Assembly: GCA_903772945.1 (NCBI GenBank) | Contig: CAICTM010000432.1 | Location: forward strand, 1-64,000 | Direction: 5' to 3' | Source: Seminavis robusta | Lineage: Eukaryota; Bacillariophyta; Bacillariophyceae; Naviculales; Naviculaceae | DNA length: 64,000 bases | Shown here: piece after piece, positions 54,040-63,958 of the stretch | How the letters are laid out: each line of letters starts with the position of its first letter | Numbering within the stretch: position 1 is the first letter of the stretch | Program-made: the position numbers and the translations under genes | The notes under the pieces: generated by a model | Database searches by the model: none | Seen by the model: only the letters and a program-made list of their open reading frames with translations | What the model was told of the DNA's origin: nothing

Positions 54040-55440
54040 TCATCTGCTGGTGGCTTCTGTGGTAGAGGTGACCTTGCCAAGCATCTTGAGGCGGTTGCTG
54101 TCCATCACAGCAATGCGGCCCATAGCTGCAACCTTGTCAAAAGGTTCCAAAAACAAGGGTGCATTGGGGACAAACTCAACCTCTGCAGTCTCAAACTGCT
54201 GCAGCTCTTGTGGGTTCTCAACCTTTTGTCCACCAGTCTTCTTGGACTGCTTCCACAGAATCTTGGTCATCTTGCAAGCCACCTTGGCAGTGCGGGAGAA
54301 TACAATGGGAGTGTAGCCAGGCTTGAGGATGCCAGGATGCTCCTGCACAGCAACTGTGGCGGTAAATGACTTGACAGGGTTGAGGGTGCCTTCCTTCTCT
54401 AGATAGATAATGTCACCAGGAGATACTTTCTCATCCTTGCCAATTCCCTTGATGGACATTCCCACAGAGTTGCCTGGACCAGCAGCATCCATGATCTTCT
54501 TGTGTTGCTCAATGGAAAACACCTTCTTTCCACTGAGGCCAGCAGGAGCAATACCAACAACATCCCCTGGGTGCAGAGTACCTTGTTCAACTGTTCCTGC
54601 AATGATCTGACCAATTCCCTTGATGTTGTAGATATTGGAGATTGGAAGACGCAGTGGAGCATTGGGCAATCTCTTGGGTGGCTGAATGAACTTGTCAAGG
54701 GCATCCAGAATTGTGTAGCCTTGCACGGTAACCTTTGGGCTCAAGTTGGCCTTCCAGCCCTTGTACCATGGAGCCTTGTCACTCTTTGACACTAGATTGT
54801 CACCGTTGTATCCAGAGTATGGAATGAATGGCACCTTCTTTGGCTTGAAACCAATCAACTGGAGCATTTTGACAAACTCAGTCTTGATTTCCTCAAAGCG
54901 CTCCTCAGACCAACCACAAGAGTCCATCTTGTTGACACCTACAATGATCTGCTCCACACCCAAGAGATACAAGAGCCGTGCATGTTGGCGGGTTTGCCCT
55001 TCTTCTACACCCATCTTGGGATCAGCCTTGGCAATGGCAGCCTCAAATCCACCCTTCTCTGCTGGCACAAGGAGGAGTCCAACATCTGCAGAGGAGGAGC
55101 CAGTAATCATGTTCTTGATATAGTCCTTGTGGCCTGGAGCATCCACTATTGTGTAGTGGTACTTGTCCGTGTAAAAGTCCTTGGTGCTGGATTGGATAGT
55201 GACTCCACGTTCGCGCTCCTCCTTTCCTTGGTCCATGTAGTATGCAAAGCCAAAGGATGCCTTGCCCTTTTCAGCTGCCTCCTGTTGTAACTTTGCCATT
55301 TCCCTTTCCGAAATGCCTCCCTGTTTGTAGATGAGGTGGGAGACCGTGGTGGACTTTCCGGCATCCACATGGCCAGTAACAACCAAGGAGATATGCTCTT
55401 TGCTGTTGTTGGCAGTGGTACCGGTAGTATCCGTCGACAT
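54040..55440 (-). CDS. EFL: Elongation factor-like GTPase EFL (EF-1alpha paralogue)
   Basis: 466 residues, intronless, start at the ATG at 55440. The GTPase motifs are complete: P-loop GHVDAGKST near residues 23-31, switch region [19 protein letters not shown], and a SGYNGDN segment, followed by two beta-barrel domains. The wording is that of EFL and not classical EF-1alpha: [15 protein letters not shown] (not HINIVVIGHVDSGKS), [19 protein letters not shown] (not GSFKYAWVLDKLKAERERG), and [15 protein letters not shown] carries aminoacyl-tRNA to the ribosome A site in lineages that have lost or duplicated EF-1alpha. Like other translation genes it should be highly expressed. It is divergent from the DUF1971 gene. 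Confidence 0.92.
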   Translation of the reverse strand: MSTDTTGTTANNSKEHISLVVTGHVDAGKSTTVSHLIYKQGGISEREMAKLQQEAAEKGKASFGFAYYMDQGKEERERGVTIQSSTKDFYTDKYHYTIVDAPGHKDYIKNMITGSSSADVGLLLVPAEKGGFEAAIAKADPKMGVEEGQTRQHARLLYLLGVEQIIVGVNKMDSCGWSEERFEEIKTEFVKMLQLIGFKPKKVPFIPYSGYNGDNLVSKSDKAPWYKGWKANLSPKVTVQGYTILDALDKFIQPPKRLPNAPLRLPISNIYNIKGIGQIIAGTVEQGTLHPGDVVGIAPAGLSGKKVFSIEQHKKIMDAAGPGNSVGMSIKGIGKDEKVSPGDIIYLEKEGTLNPVKSFTATVAVQEHPGILKPGYTPIVFSRTAKVACKMTKILWKQSKKTGGQKVENPQELQQFETAEVEFVPNAPLFLEPFDKVAAMGRIAVMDSNRLKMLGKVTSTTEATSR

Positions 55441-55970
55441 GATGGTTGACTTGCTCTTTCGAATACTCTGTTGTTCTTCTTTTTGAGTGATAGTTTGTGT
55501 TTGTCTGCCTTCTTAAAACAGACTTGTTGCTTGCTTTGGTGATTGTTTTGTGTTTCTCGAGTTGGAGATTGTGAGCTTTTGGCGGGAGCGTGGGTCCCAG
55601 TGCGGCTTGACCATTTGGACGCACACGTTTCGAAGCTCATGTCAAAGCTTCGATTGGTTTCTCTTACGTTCTTATGATGTCACAAAATGGTTTCAATCGA
55701 GTGACGACAAGGAATCCCGGCTTTGGAAAAGATCCAAAGATCTATGAAGGATGGAGCGACCTGGTACGGTTCATGAAGATTGAACCTTGAAGATCATGAG
55801 TGATCACGATGTAGACTACAGGTAGTCTATGCCCACCAGCAAACCCAAGGCGGTCACATACCGTAGACTTAGAGTCCAGGAAGGCAAAACTTGAATCAGT
55901 CTGCTCCTACTCCCCGTCTAATAGCTAGCTTGGAAAGAATACCAGCAAAAGGCTACAAAAAGCAGCAGAA
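55441..55970. promoter_or_regulatory. Divergent promoter region, EFL and DUF1971 gene
   Basis: The 530 bp between two divergent starts must contain the EFL promoter and its leader, plus the promoter of the DUF1971 gene. No specific site recognised. Confidence 0.4.
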
Positions 55971-56486
55971 ATGTTGAATGTCATGAGACCAGCAATCTTC
56001 GCGATTGCCACCGCAACGCTGACTATTCTCGTGTGGCATGCGGATGCTGCTTTTATTGGAGTCAGTCGAGTCGATTCGAGGGCGTGCCACTATCATTATG
56101 GCAATCCAATAGCAACAGCAACAGCCATGTTCGCTATGAAGGATCTTCCGGAAGACGTGGTCAAGTACAGCCAAGTGCCCAAGAATGGTGTCTTTTCAGC
56201 CGCTGGCGACAACATCCCCAAGGGACTGCTCAAGAACCATTCCACCAAAGACGGTACGTGGGGCATCATCAAGGTGACACAAGGCAAATTGGGGTATCAG
56301 ATCAATGGCAAAAATAATGACGAGACTCCCGCGGAAATTTTTGAATTGGATCCAGAAACACCGGGAATCATTGAACCGACCGTGTTTCATGAAGTGGCTC
56401 CACTGACAGACAATGTCGAATTTGTCGTTCAGTTTCTTCGATTGCCCGATACAGGCCCTGTGGATGAACAAAGAGAAGGTTTATGA
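55971..56486 (+). CDS. DUF1971 (TehB/YeaR-like cupin) protein, probably plastid-targeted
   Basis: 171 residues. The N-terminus is a hydrophobic signal (about 7-27, IFAIATATLTILVWHADA) followed at once by AFIG, a fair match to the diatom A-F plastid-entry motif, then an Arg/Ser/His-containing stretch to about residue 55. The rest is DUF1971: LPEDVVKYSQVPKNGVFSAA, IPKGLLKNHSTKDGTWGIIK, and the later GIIEPTVFHEVAPLTDNVEF ... VQFLR. In bacteria this small cupin-like domain accompanies tellurite-resistance and nitrate/nitric-oxide-responsive genes (YeaR); its chemistry is not established. The conserved His residues (NHSTK and FHEV) are both present. Confidence 0.75.
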   Translation: MLNVMRPAIFAIATATLTILVWHADAAFIGVSRVDSRACHYHYGNPIATATAMFAMKDLPEDVVKYSQVPKNGVFSAAGDNIPKGLLKNHSTKDGTWGIIKVTQGKLGYQINGKNNDETPAEIFELDPETPGIIEPTVFHEVAPLTDNVEFVVQFLRLPDTGPVDEQREGL

Positions 56487-57788
56487 AGGGGAAAACGCAC
56501 ACATTCAGCTTCTACATGCTGTAGGAAAGGTTGCAATTGGCTGGTATTGGACATTCACGATTTGGTTTGGCTTACGGAGTTGATACTCTACTGGCTAGCT
56601 GATAATATGCTGTCAAAAAAGATCAACCCGTTTGTCATCATTTACCGTCTCCTTGTTCCCCCACCTCGTGTTCCTCGCTAGTCTGTTTCCCTCGGGACGG
56701 GCAACATTCCTCAGCCTCGGCATCGACGAGTGGATCTATTCTAGCTAGCTAGCTACTGTGGCTCCTCTTTCAAGCTTCCAAGCCGTAGACAAATTCAACT
56801 GAGAATGTTCTACGGAATGCCCAGGCCGGCCCATGTAGTGAACCTTCACATGGGGTAATCACGAGATTCCCCCTTTTTGGAGTCATTCTCTCTGATGGGC
56901 ACGATTTGTGAGAAGCAGTTTGGTTATCCCGCAATCCCGCCCTACAAGGCTTACCCCGTTGAATATCTACAGGCAATGAACTCATATAGGCAACAGGACC
57001 CAAGGGTGAGTCACTTCTAATGGTGGTGGGGCTGCGCCTCCTGTGTCAATTTATTTGCCGGCAGGTACACTCTGGCACACGAATGCGTGTAGGCATATCT
57101 TGTGGGGAATTATTTGGAATCAGTAGGTTCAAATTGCAAGCAATCACCCCAATCTTGTGGTGTGACTTTCAATCACCTTAACCTGACAAGCTGCTTCAAC
57201 GCCCACATTCTTGACTCCTCCTTCTAGTAGTGCCTGATCCTAGCTACAGTAGCAGCAGATGTGTGTTGTTGAGAGTGTTGGCCCGCAAACCGGAGTGGAT
57301 TAGGTCGCGTGCGAAGGTCTCACAAACTACATTGAGGACGAAGCATGCGCGCGAGTTAACAAAACTGGTGCATAACGTTTGCTCCTGCATCCCCAGACGT
57401 GATTTTGGCTGAGCTATGTTGTGAATTAAGTCTCTGAGTACCTACGAGGATGCACAAATAATTCCCTGAAATTGAGTGTTAACTGAATGAATCGCTCATA
57501 ACGTTTGCTCCTGCATCCCCCAGACGTGATCCTGGCTGAGCCATGTTGTGATTTAAATCTCTGAGTACCAGTACCTACGAGGATGCACAAATAATTCCCT
57601 GAAATTGAGTGTTTTAATAACTGAGAGCGCATCGCTCATTGTCCGCGTACACACTTGCTACCGAAGAAGCGACCGAAAGATCGAGTGTCAAAGCTGAGAC
57701 CACAAAATTTAGATATCGGTGTGTGTATCGGCACTCTACTATTACGCGGCGAAATAACAAACGAGATCTCTAGAGCATATCATCAACA
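56487..57788. other. Intergenic region with a tandem duplication
   Basis: No gene seen. It carries the two-copy repeat at 57371-57639 described separately and TAGCTAGC near 56745. Confidence 0.5.
57371..57639. repeat. Two tandem copies of a ~130-bp unit
   Basis: CATAACGTTTGCTCCTGCAT starts copy 1 at 57371 and copy 2 at 57497. Both run through GAGGATGCACAAATAATTCC and end in ATCGCT. The second copy is slightly longer (extra CAGTAC and TTTTAATAA inserts). Identity by eye is about 90 percent. The repeat lies about 150 bp upstream of the LRR gene start. Confidence 0.85.
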
Positions 57789-60700
57789 ATGGAGCCACCA
57801 GGGCGAAGGATTCCGTGCTATTTCATCGACAATGAGGAGGAAGATGTCCGTTCGGAGGATGTCCGTGCGGAGCTCGACACTGATGCTACCACGAGAGAAG
57901 CTGGGGCGGCTCTCGTTGCAGGTGATGGCGGCGGCTCGATCTCCTCCTTCCAGGCTTGTTTCAACTCAGCAACAGTCGACGTGGATTCGTTGGAAGAAGG
58001 TGGAGCATTAGGTAGTATGCAAGAAGAGCTGGTCCCTTCTTTCCATGAAGAAGATGAGAAAGAAGTAGAGGAATCCAACTCAAGCTCACACCAGAGACAG
58101 GATTCCTCGTCTACCAGTTCAAAGCCAGCTGGGAGCAGTCATGTGAGAGGCCTTCAACGAACCCCCGATGAATTTAGGGAAAAGACAGCACCACTACGTA
58201 CGTCCTTTCACAATGATTCCTTGTATACCAGTTTAAATGCTGGAAGCAAACATGTGAGAGGCCTTCAACGAACCACTGATGAATTCAGGGAAAAGACGGC
58301 ACCACTACGCACGTCTTTTCACAATGATTCCACATCTACCAGTTTAAATGCTGGAAGCAAACATGTGAGAGGCCTTCAACGAACCACTGATGAATTCAGG
58401 GAAAAGACGGCACCACTACGCACGTCTTTTCACAATGATTCCACATCTACCAGTTTAAATGCTGGAAACAAACATGTGAGAGGCCTTCAACGAACCCCTC
58501 ATGAATTCAGGGAAAAGACGGCACCGCTACGCCGGTCCTTGCCACCGGTTGTTACCGGCAGGGCAAGGGTTGAGGAGGACGAAGACCAGCAGGAATACCA
58601 AAGCATCCAATCAGATGTTGAAGAGGGCACAATGCACGAACCCCATGCGCATTATCCCAATCCTGTCAATCTCGCAGAGGACGACAACAGCGACAATGGC
58701 GACAACAGCGACAGCTACGAGAGCGGTAGTGCTGCAAATGCAAGGGACCAACAGGCCCTTCTGGTTAATAACGAAACACATCAGTCCCTGTTGGCCTTAG
58801 ATGATGAAGAAACAGCGACACAGCAAAGAAACACATCCAGCCATGACAATGAGGACAACCTTGTCCATGCCCGGCCCGTTCAAGATCAAGAAACTGACTT
58901 GCAGCAAGCCACAGCACTGAGCGAAGAAGATCTCATTCGACGCCAAAGACTCAAACAAGAAACCGAAATGAAGCGCCGTCGAGTCCTACTTCTGCTATTG
59001 ATTGTCACTCTCTTGCTCATTGGTGGAATCGTGGCGGCATTGGTCCTTACCATTGGTCGAAATGCTGAAACTTCTATCATTGCTACTACAGAAGACCAGG
59101 TCTCCGTCCACGACGAAACACCGCAATCACCGGAACCGTCATTGTCTCCTAGTGGTGCACCGACAGCACTCCTCATGGACCTACCAGAATTCACAATGTT
59201 GGCCTTGCAAAATCCGAGCTCTGCCCAGACAAAGGCTTACAACTGGCTTGCGGAACACCCGGATTTGAATACAATGCCAGAATGGAGGAAGAAGCAGCTC
59301 TTTGCGCTCGTCACATTCTTTTATGCCTTTGGAGGCGAACAATGGCCAAAACTTATCCAAGATGATTGGCTCTTGTATGACAGAAACGAGTGTGACTGGT
59401 ATTCGGCCAATTATGTTGACTCTTCGCAACTATCGGATGGACTGTTTGTTGGATTGAACCAAGAGAAGCAAGAGAACATCTCTTCTTGCTCGGAAGATGA
59501 ACGCTTCACGACTCTGTCGTTGTCCTTTTTGGGAGATATTGATGTTTCCATGCCGCTTGAACTGAGCCTTCTCTCCCAGTTGGATGCAATTCTTATCCAA
59601 AATTGCCAGCTAGGAAACAATTCGTTGTCAGATCTGCTCCCCTCAATGTTTGGCCAGATGACGCAATTGGGTACGATTGCGTTCGACACCAACATGATAG
59701 TTGGGACAATTCCGGATGTGTCATTTCTCTCCCACGTAAGATCCATCAATTTGCATGACAACGTTCTATCTGGCACCTTTCCAGCATCTATGACGAAGTT
59801 GACTGCATTGGAGACACTCCGGATTGCAAGCAACAGCTTGACCGGAACTATTCCCAATGAACTGAGCCAGATGTCTGCCCTGGAATCCCTGAGCTTTAGC
59901 CTCACTTTGAATGAGACTGAATTCCCAACTGTCTTATTCAGCTTGCCAGCACTCAATATGCTCACCCTCTTGGACAGCACATTGTCTTCAATTCCAACCG
60001 AAGTTGGGGCAATGCCTCAGCTAGAAGAATTCGTTGTCATTGTATCCCCTACAGAAGGCACCATTCCATCTGAACTCGGTCTATTGACAAACCTGAGTAT
60101 TCTACGAATGACGACCACATTCATGTCTGGTACCCTTCCAACGGCAATAGGGCAACTCAGCCGTATGACTCACTTGGGACTGAACACTCCAACCCTAGAC
60201 TATCTTGAGCCATTAATTTCCTATCATGGGATAATCGGGAATCTACCAAGCGAGATGTCCCTATTGACAGATCTGGAGCATTTGATCTCAAAAGGCAACA
60301 AGTTCTCTGGTCCGATTCCTGACTTGTCAAATGCCACGGGTCTCAGAACACTGAATCTGGATGGCTGCTCGTTGGAGTCTACCATACCAACAACCATTGG
60401 GGTGCTATCGAACTTGTTGCACCTGACACTGCAAGACAGTTCAATTCGAGGAACCATTCCAACTGAGATTGGAAACCTTGAGAAACTTTCTTGGTTACAG
60501 CTTTCTCAGAACCTCATCACTGGAAAAATCCCAAGCCAGCTCATATCCATGACAGACCTGGGAGCATTTTGGGGGTGGGACAATCAACTCACAGGACCCT
60601 TGCCAACGGAGATTGGTCATCTGACATCTTGTGGGACCTTTCTGTTTAGCAGAAATCTATTTTCAGAGCAAATCCCGAGCGAGCTATCCTTGCTTTCCAG

Positions 60701-61847
60701 ATTGGTCTTAGTTCACTTAAGTGGTAATTCACTTACTGGATTTGTGCCAAGTGAGATTGGCAAACTGCCTGCCATTGAAACCCTTGACTTTTCGGAAAAC
60801 CTGTTGTCTGGCCCAATCCCTAGTGAACTGTTCCGCTTGTCCACTTTGGATCTTCTTGGCTTTGGATTGAACTCACTCAACTCATCTCTTCCGACAGAAA
60901 TTGGCCAATTTCGATTCCGAACAGAACCCCCAATATTAGGCTACGTTGTTGGAATTATGAGTTTTGTTCGAAACTCTCTTTCAGGAAGCATTCCCAGCGA
61001 GATTGGCAACTTAGAAGTGGGGTCTCTAGGTTTGAATTTCAATGAACTCTCAGGTCAAATCCCAACAGAGTTTGGCCAGATCAAGCCTCTGTCAAGCCCA
61101 TATGCCCTGTCTAATTTGAGCCAAGTATTAATGTTTGGAAATCGACTTCTCACAGGAACGTTGCCGTCGGAACTTGGTTTGATGACAACATGCTGGTCCT
61201 TGTTTCTGGGGGCATGTGCCATTTCTGGCACCATTCCAAGCACCCTGGGCAATGCAACAAATCTGAGACATCTGGACTTGCAATCCAATCGCCTTTCTGG
61301 AACTATTCCTCCGGAGCTTGGGTTGTTGCCAGTACTGTTTGAATTGGATCTTTCACGCAACTTACTGCTATCAGGGACAATACCAAGCTCTTTGTCATCA
61401 TTATCCTACCTTGTTTCTTTGAGTCTCTTTCTCAACTCAGGCTTGTCTGGCACACTGCCCTCGGAACTGGGCTCACTCTCTTCCTTGCAACTGCTCAGCA
61501 TCCACAGCACTGCCGTTGCAGGACCTCTTCCTTCTGAGTTGGGTCAACTGTCAACTATGTTCCAGCTTTATCTATACAACAACTGGTTGACTGGAGAGAT
61601 CCCCTCAGAGCTTGGGAACTTGGTCTATCTGGAAGAGTTGAACCTGTCTGCAAACTTCCTTTCAGGTCATGTGCCATCAGAGTTGGGTCTCATATCAAAC
61701 CTAACATCGGTTTATCTGCATCGGAATGCTTTGAATGACAGTCTTCCAATGGAGCTTTGTCCATGGTTTTGCAATGCAAATGAAGATCCAGTTCTTGTTG
61801 TAACCTGCTCGGTCAAGGACTGTGGGTGTAACTGTTCAGCCAGCTAG
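57789..61847 (+). CDS. Transmembrane leucine-rich-repeat protein (receptor-like, no kinase)
   Basis: 1352 residues, intronless. The cytosolic side (about 1-395) is acidic and contains four tandem copies of a 37-residue unit (HVRGLQRT-DEFREKTAPLR...) at about 118-255, then Asp/Asn/Ser-rich sequence. One membrane helix lies at about 397-425 (VLLLLLIVTLLLIGGIVAAL), with basic residues (KRRR) before it, giving a type II topology with the long C-terminal part outside. From about 480 is an N-terminal capping region with Cys and Trp (ALVTFFYAFGGEQWP), then more than 25 plant-type repeats (consensus L-x-G-x-IPSELG-x-L) to about 1320, and a Cys-rich cap (CPWFC...CSVKDCGCNC). There is no kinase domain. 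A surface recognition or adhesion role is inferred. Confidence 0.88.
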   Translation: MEPPGRRIPCYFIDNEEEDVRSEDVRAELDTDATTREAGAALVAGDGGGSISSFQACFNSATVDVDSLEEGGALGSMQEELVPSFHEEDEKEVEESNSSSHQRQDSSSTSSKPAGSSHVRGLQRTPDEFREKTAPLRTSFHNDSLYTSLNAGSKHVRGLQRTTDEFREKTAPLRTSFHNDSTSTSLNAGSKHVRGLQRTTDEFREKTAPLRTSFHNDSTSTSLNAGNKHVRGLQRTPHEFREKTAPLRRSLPPVVTGRARVEEDEDQQEYQSIQSDVEEGTMHEPHAHYPNPVNLAEDDNSDNGDNSDSYESGSAANARDQQALLVNNETHQSLLALDDEETATQQRNTSSHDNEDNLVHARPVQDQETDLQQATALSEEDLIRRQRLKQETEMKRRRVLLLLLIVTLLLIGGIVAALVLTIGRNAETSIIATTEDQVSVHDETPQSPEPSLSPSGAPTALLMDLPEFTMLALQNPSSAQTKAYNWLAEHPDLNTMPEWRKKQLFALVTFFYAFGGEQWPKLIQDDWLLYDRNECDWYSANYVDSSQLSDGLFVGLNQEKQENISSCSEDERFTTLSLSFLGDIDVSMPLELSLLSQLDAILIQNCQLGNNSLSDLLPSMFGQMTQLGTIAFDTNMIVGTIPDVSFLSHVRSINLHDNVLSGTFPASMTKLTALETLRIASNSLTGTIPNELSQMSALESLSFSLTLNETEFPTVLFSLPALNMLTLLDSTLSSIPTEVGAMPQLEEFVVIVSPTEGTIPSELGLLTNLSILRMTTTFMSGTLPTAIGQLSRMTHLGLNTPTLDYLEPLISYHGIIGNLPSEMSLLTDLEHLISKGNKFSGPIPDLSNATGLRTLNLDGCSLESTIPTTIGVLSNLLHLTLQDSSIRGTIPTEIGNLEKLSWLQLSQNLITGKIPSQLISMTDLGAFWGWDNQLTGPLPTEIGHLTSCGTFLFSRNLFSEQIPSELSLLSRLVLVHLSGNSLTGFVPSEIGKLPAIETLDFSENLLSGPIPSELFRLSTLDLLGFGLNSLNSSLPTEIGQFRFRTEPPILGYVVGIMSFVRNSLSGSIPSEIGNLEVGSLGLNFNELSGQIPTEFGQIKPLSSPYALSNLSQVLMFGNRLLTGTLPSELGLMTTCWSLFLGACAISGTIPSTLGNATNLRHLDLQSNRLSGTIPPELGLLPVLFELDLSRNLLLSGTIPSSLSSLSYLVSLSLFLNSGLSGTLPSELGSLSSLQLLSIHSTAVAGPLPSELGQLSTMFQLYLYNNWLTGEIPSELGNLVYLEELNLSANFLSGHVPSELGLISNLTSVYLHRNALNDSLPMELCPWFCNANEDPVLVVTCSVKDCGCNCSAS
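58140..58583 (+). repeat. 111-bp tandem repeats inside the LRR gene
   Basis: Units start at 58140, 58251, 58362 and 58473, exactly 111 bp (37 codons) apart; the last is partial. Units 2 and 3 differ by about one base, while unit 1 is more diverged, so the last expansion is recent. Frame is kept, so unit number can vary without breaking the gene. Confidence 0.9.
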
Positions 61848-62883
61848 CAAAATCTGTCTCTAAATGTTTACCCGGCTTTAAACGTAGTTCGAAGTGAGCG
61901 TGCTACTAACTGGAAATTGACGCATTATGTTGTACACCAAGATCCTAAAGGCCATGAATATGACCTGGGGCAGGCTGTTTGGATGCCACAGGCATGCTGC
62001 TGTTATGATGCATGTTGGTTGCCAGGCATGAGGTGGAAGGAGTTGGGCAGCTAGGCCTGCTCCAAAATTCAGTGTAAGGTTGTCAGCTGGGTGTTACTAT
62101 GCTTTGCACCAGTGTACTATCTCGATCTAGAGGATGAGTTGACGGGCCCCATCCCCACTGAACTCTTCTTGCTTCCAGATTGGACTTAATTCAATTGTTG
62201 AAGCAGCACAACGATCCGGATATCCAATTGCCCAGTCTTAAACGAAGCCTTCCATACTAGGAATAGACTCACTGCAGGCTTCCTTGGTGACTTTCGAAGT
62301 TCGATTATGGGAGACTGAGAGATTCAACTCTTGGTCGATGGCTAGTTCGACCACTTTGACTTGTTTTCACCGAACCTGACACAGTTGCCGTAACTACAAG
62401 CCACAGCTTCCGTCGCCAGTCCTCCGTTACTCATCCTGTTAGTAACATTCTCTGATCCCTGATATGCTTCTAAAAGGACACTTACCATGGTGGCAAGGGG
62501 TACCACGATACGTCGTACGGAAGATGAGTGCTTTATTGCGAGCTGGATGTGACACATTCAGAATGTAAGCTAGCGGTGTGTAAAAAGATTCAAGCCGGCC
62601 TCAGACCGAACCTTCCTGCCTTAAATCTTACAATGTTAACCAACAGCTACCTATCGTAGCAATTTTCCCATTCAGAAGTACGGAACTATAGTAGTATAGC
62701 TAGCTAGTGTCTCCTTTCTCAAAATCGCTATCAAAATGAAGTGGGAAATGAAGTGCGGTTAGCCAACAACAGTGATCCCCCTATGTAGTTTTGCCAGCAG
62801 CCGGACAAATAAGGAGGCCGGTGATCTTATTCCTATTATTCGTTGGCAAACCTACAAGGACACATGTAAGCAAGCAGGCTACA
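61848..62883. other. Intergenic with a small LRR relic
   Basis: No intact gene. A short LRR remnant lies at 62115-62189 (listed separately). An antisense 71-codon frame at 62342-62557 has no features. Confidence 0.45.
62115..62189 (+). pseudogene. LRR gene remnant
   Basis: The 24 codons read YYLDLEDELTGPIPTELFLL then PDWT and a stop. This is a clear L-x-G-x-IP-x-EL leucine-rich-repeat unit of the same type as in the gene that ends 270 bp upstream. The neighbouring frames are closed, so it is a leftover of a duplicated or shortened LRR gene. Confidence 0.6.
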
Positions 62884-63156
62884 ATGTCTCTAATTTTACA
62901 AAATCCCGCTGAAAGCTTTTCCAAATCCAAGTCAGAGATACGTAATGCTGGTTGCTGCATTTGTTCTCAACAGAGTTTTGGAACTGGAAGACCAAGCAAA
63001 AAAAAAAAACTGGAATCTATTAGCCTGGATGATTGTGAGGAATGGTTGCTTGTTGCGCAACGAGAGCTCAAAGCATACCTAGATTCCAATGAAAATTCTC
63101 CTCCTCCTTATGATATACTTAATAGTGCTACTGCGATCCACCCATATCACTATTGA
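62884..63156 (+). CDS. Unrecognised short ORF with CxxC and basic patch
   Basis: 90 residues from the ATG at 62884. Visible features are CCICSQQSF near 28-36, a basic SKKKK patch near 43-47 (encoded in part by a run of A that could be a length hotspot), and a helical acidic-aromatic stretch (DDCEEWLLVAQRELKAYLDS). It may be the first exon or a fragment of the gene that continues to 63958. No family is recognised. Confidence 0.28.
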   Translation: MSLILQNPAESFSKSKSEIRNAGCCICSQQSFGTGRPSKKKKLESISLDDCEEWLLVAQRELKAYLDSNENSPPPYDILNSATAIHPYHY

Positions 63157-63559
63157 TATTATATGGAGCGACGTCAATCCGCCCATGCCAAATATGCTGA
63201 AACCAAACGACGCAACAAGGAGATCAAATCACAACAGCAGCAACTCCAGTGCTCATGAAGATGGTGATGATGGCAATGATGGCAATGATGGTGATGATGG
63301 AAATGATCAATGGCAATGACGATGAGGATGGCGATGGCGATGGTGATGAACTTGATTTAGTACAAGCTGTCCGCCATATAATGATTAATTCATGCATTCC
63401 CACAGCTTCAAGCAAACATTGCTAGTTGATGAACTTTATGGGCTGCAAGGTTGCAAGTAGCCATTTTCGCATCTCCTATGGCTACGCTTCCTCTATTGTT
63501 CAGGTCGATGCTGGTCTGAAGCGAGAACAGCTTTGTGTCGCATCCTTAAGGGAAAAGAT
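63157..63559. other. GATGGT-rich low-complexity stretch and mixed frames
   Basis: Imperfect GATGGTGATGATGGCAATGA repeats lie at about 63258-63350 and encode Asp/Gly/Asn-rich sequence in one frame. A frame from 63438 (MGCKVASSHFRISYGYASSI) reads plausibly but stops near 63590 in a frame different from the following ORF. No firm gene call. Confidence 0.4.
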
Positions 63560-63958
63560 ATGCCTGAGGACAATGGTATGTTGCCAGTCCTGATCCTTGA
63601 AAATCAAGATAAACACCCTGATAAGTATGGATCGGTTGAACTCACTAAAGACATGAAGAAGAAAATTCTATCTTTGAAGAGAGTCAGTAACTTCCTAGGC
63701 ATGACCATCAAATGCTCTCATTCTTGCCATTTTGGGCCCAATGGATGTACTGGCCTTCACGACAAGACTCATGTTGATGAACTTCCTCTATCAAAAAGAT
63801 ACTCCTTTCCAGAAGTTCATGTAACTATGGATAATGGGGAAATGAAGGTGTACTATGATTGCATATATTTGGAGGATGGTACTACCTACCAACAAGGCTC
63901 GTGCGGATGCAGGCTGCGCCGATTATTTTGTTGTGGGCCGACCTGGCACCAACTGTAG
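63560..63958 (+). CDS. Unrecognised Cys-rich ORF near the window end
   Basis: 132 residues from the ATG at 63560; the frame is open upstream to 63533 without an ATG, so it may be a downstream exon. It has a middle Cys/His cluster (KCSHSCHFGPNGCTGLHDKTH, about 63-83) and a C-terminal Cys cluster (GSCGCRLRRLFCCGPTWH), which could bind metal. No membrane segment. No family is recognised. The gene may be multi-exon or decayed. Confidence 0.35.
   Translation: MPEDNGMLPVLILENQDKHPDKYGSVELTKDMKKKILSLKRVSNFLGMTIKCSHSCHFGPNGCTGLHDKTHVDELPLSKRYSFPEVHVTMDNGEMKVYYDCIYLEDGTTYQQGSCGCRLRRLFCCGPTWHQL

Noticed and set aside
63256-63360. GATGGT repeat stretch as an independent coding repeat protein
   Set aside because: Frame is lost quickly on both sides; best described as low-complexity DNA within an unresolved gene.
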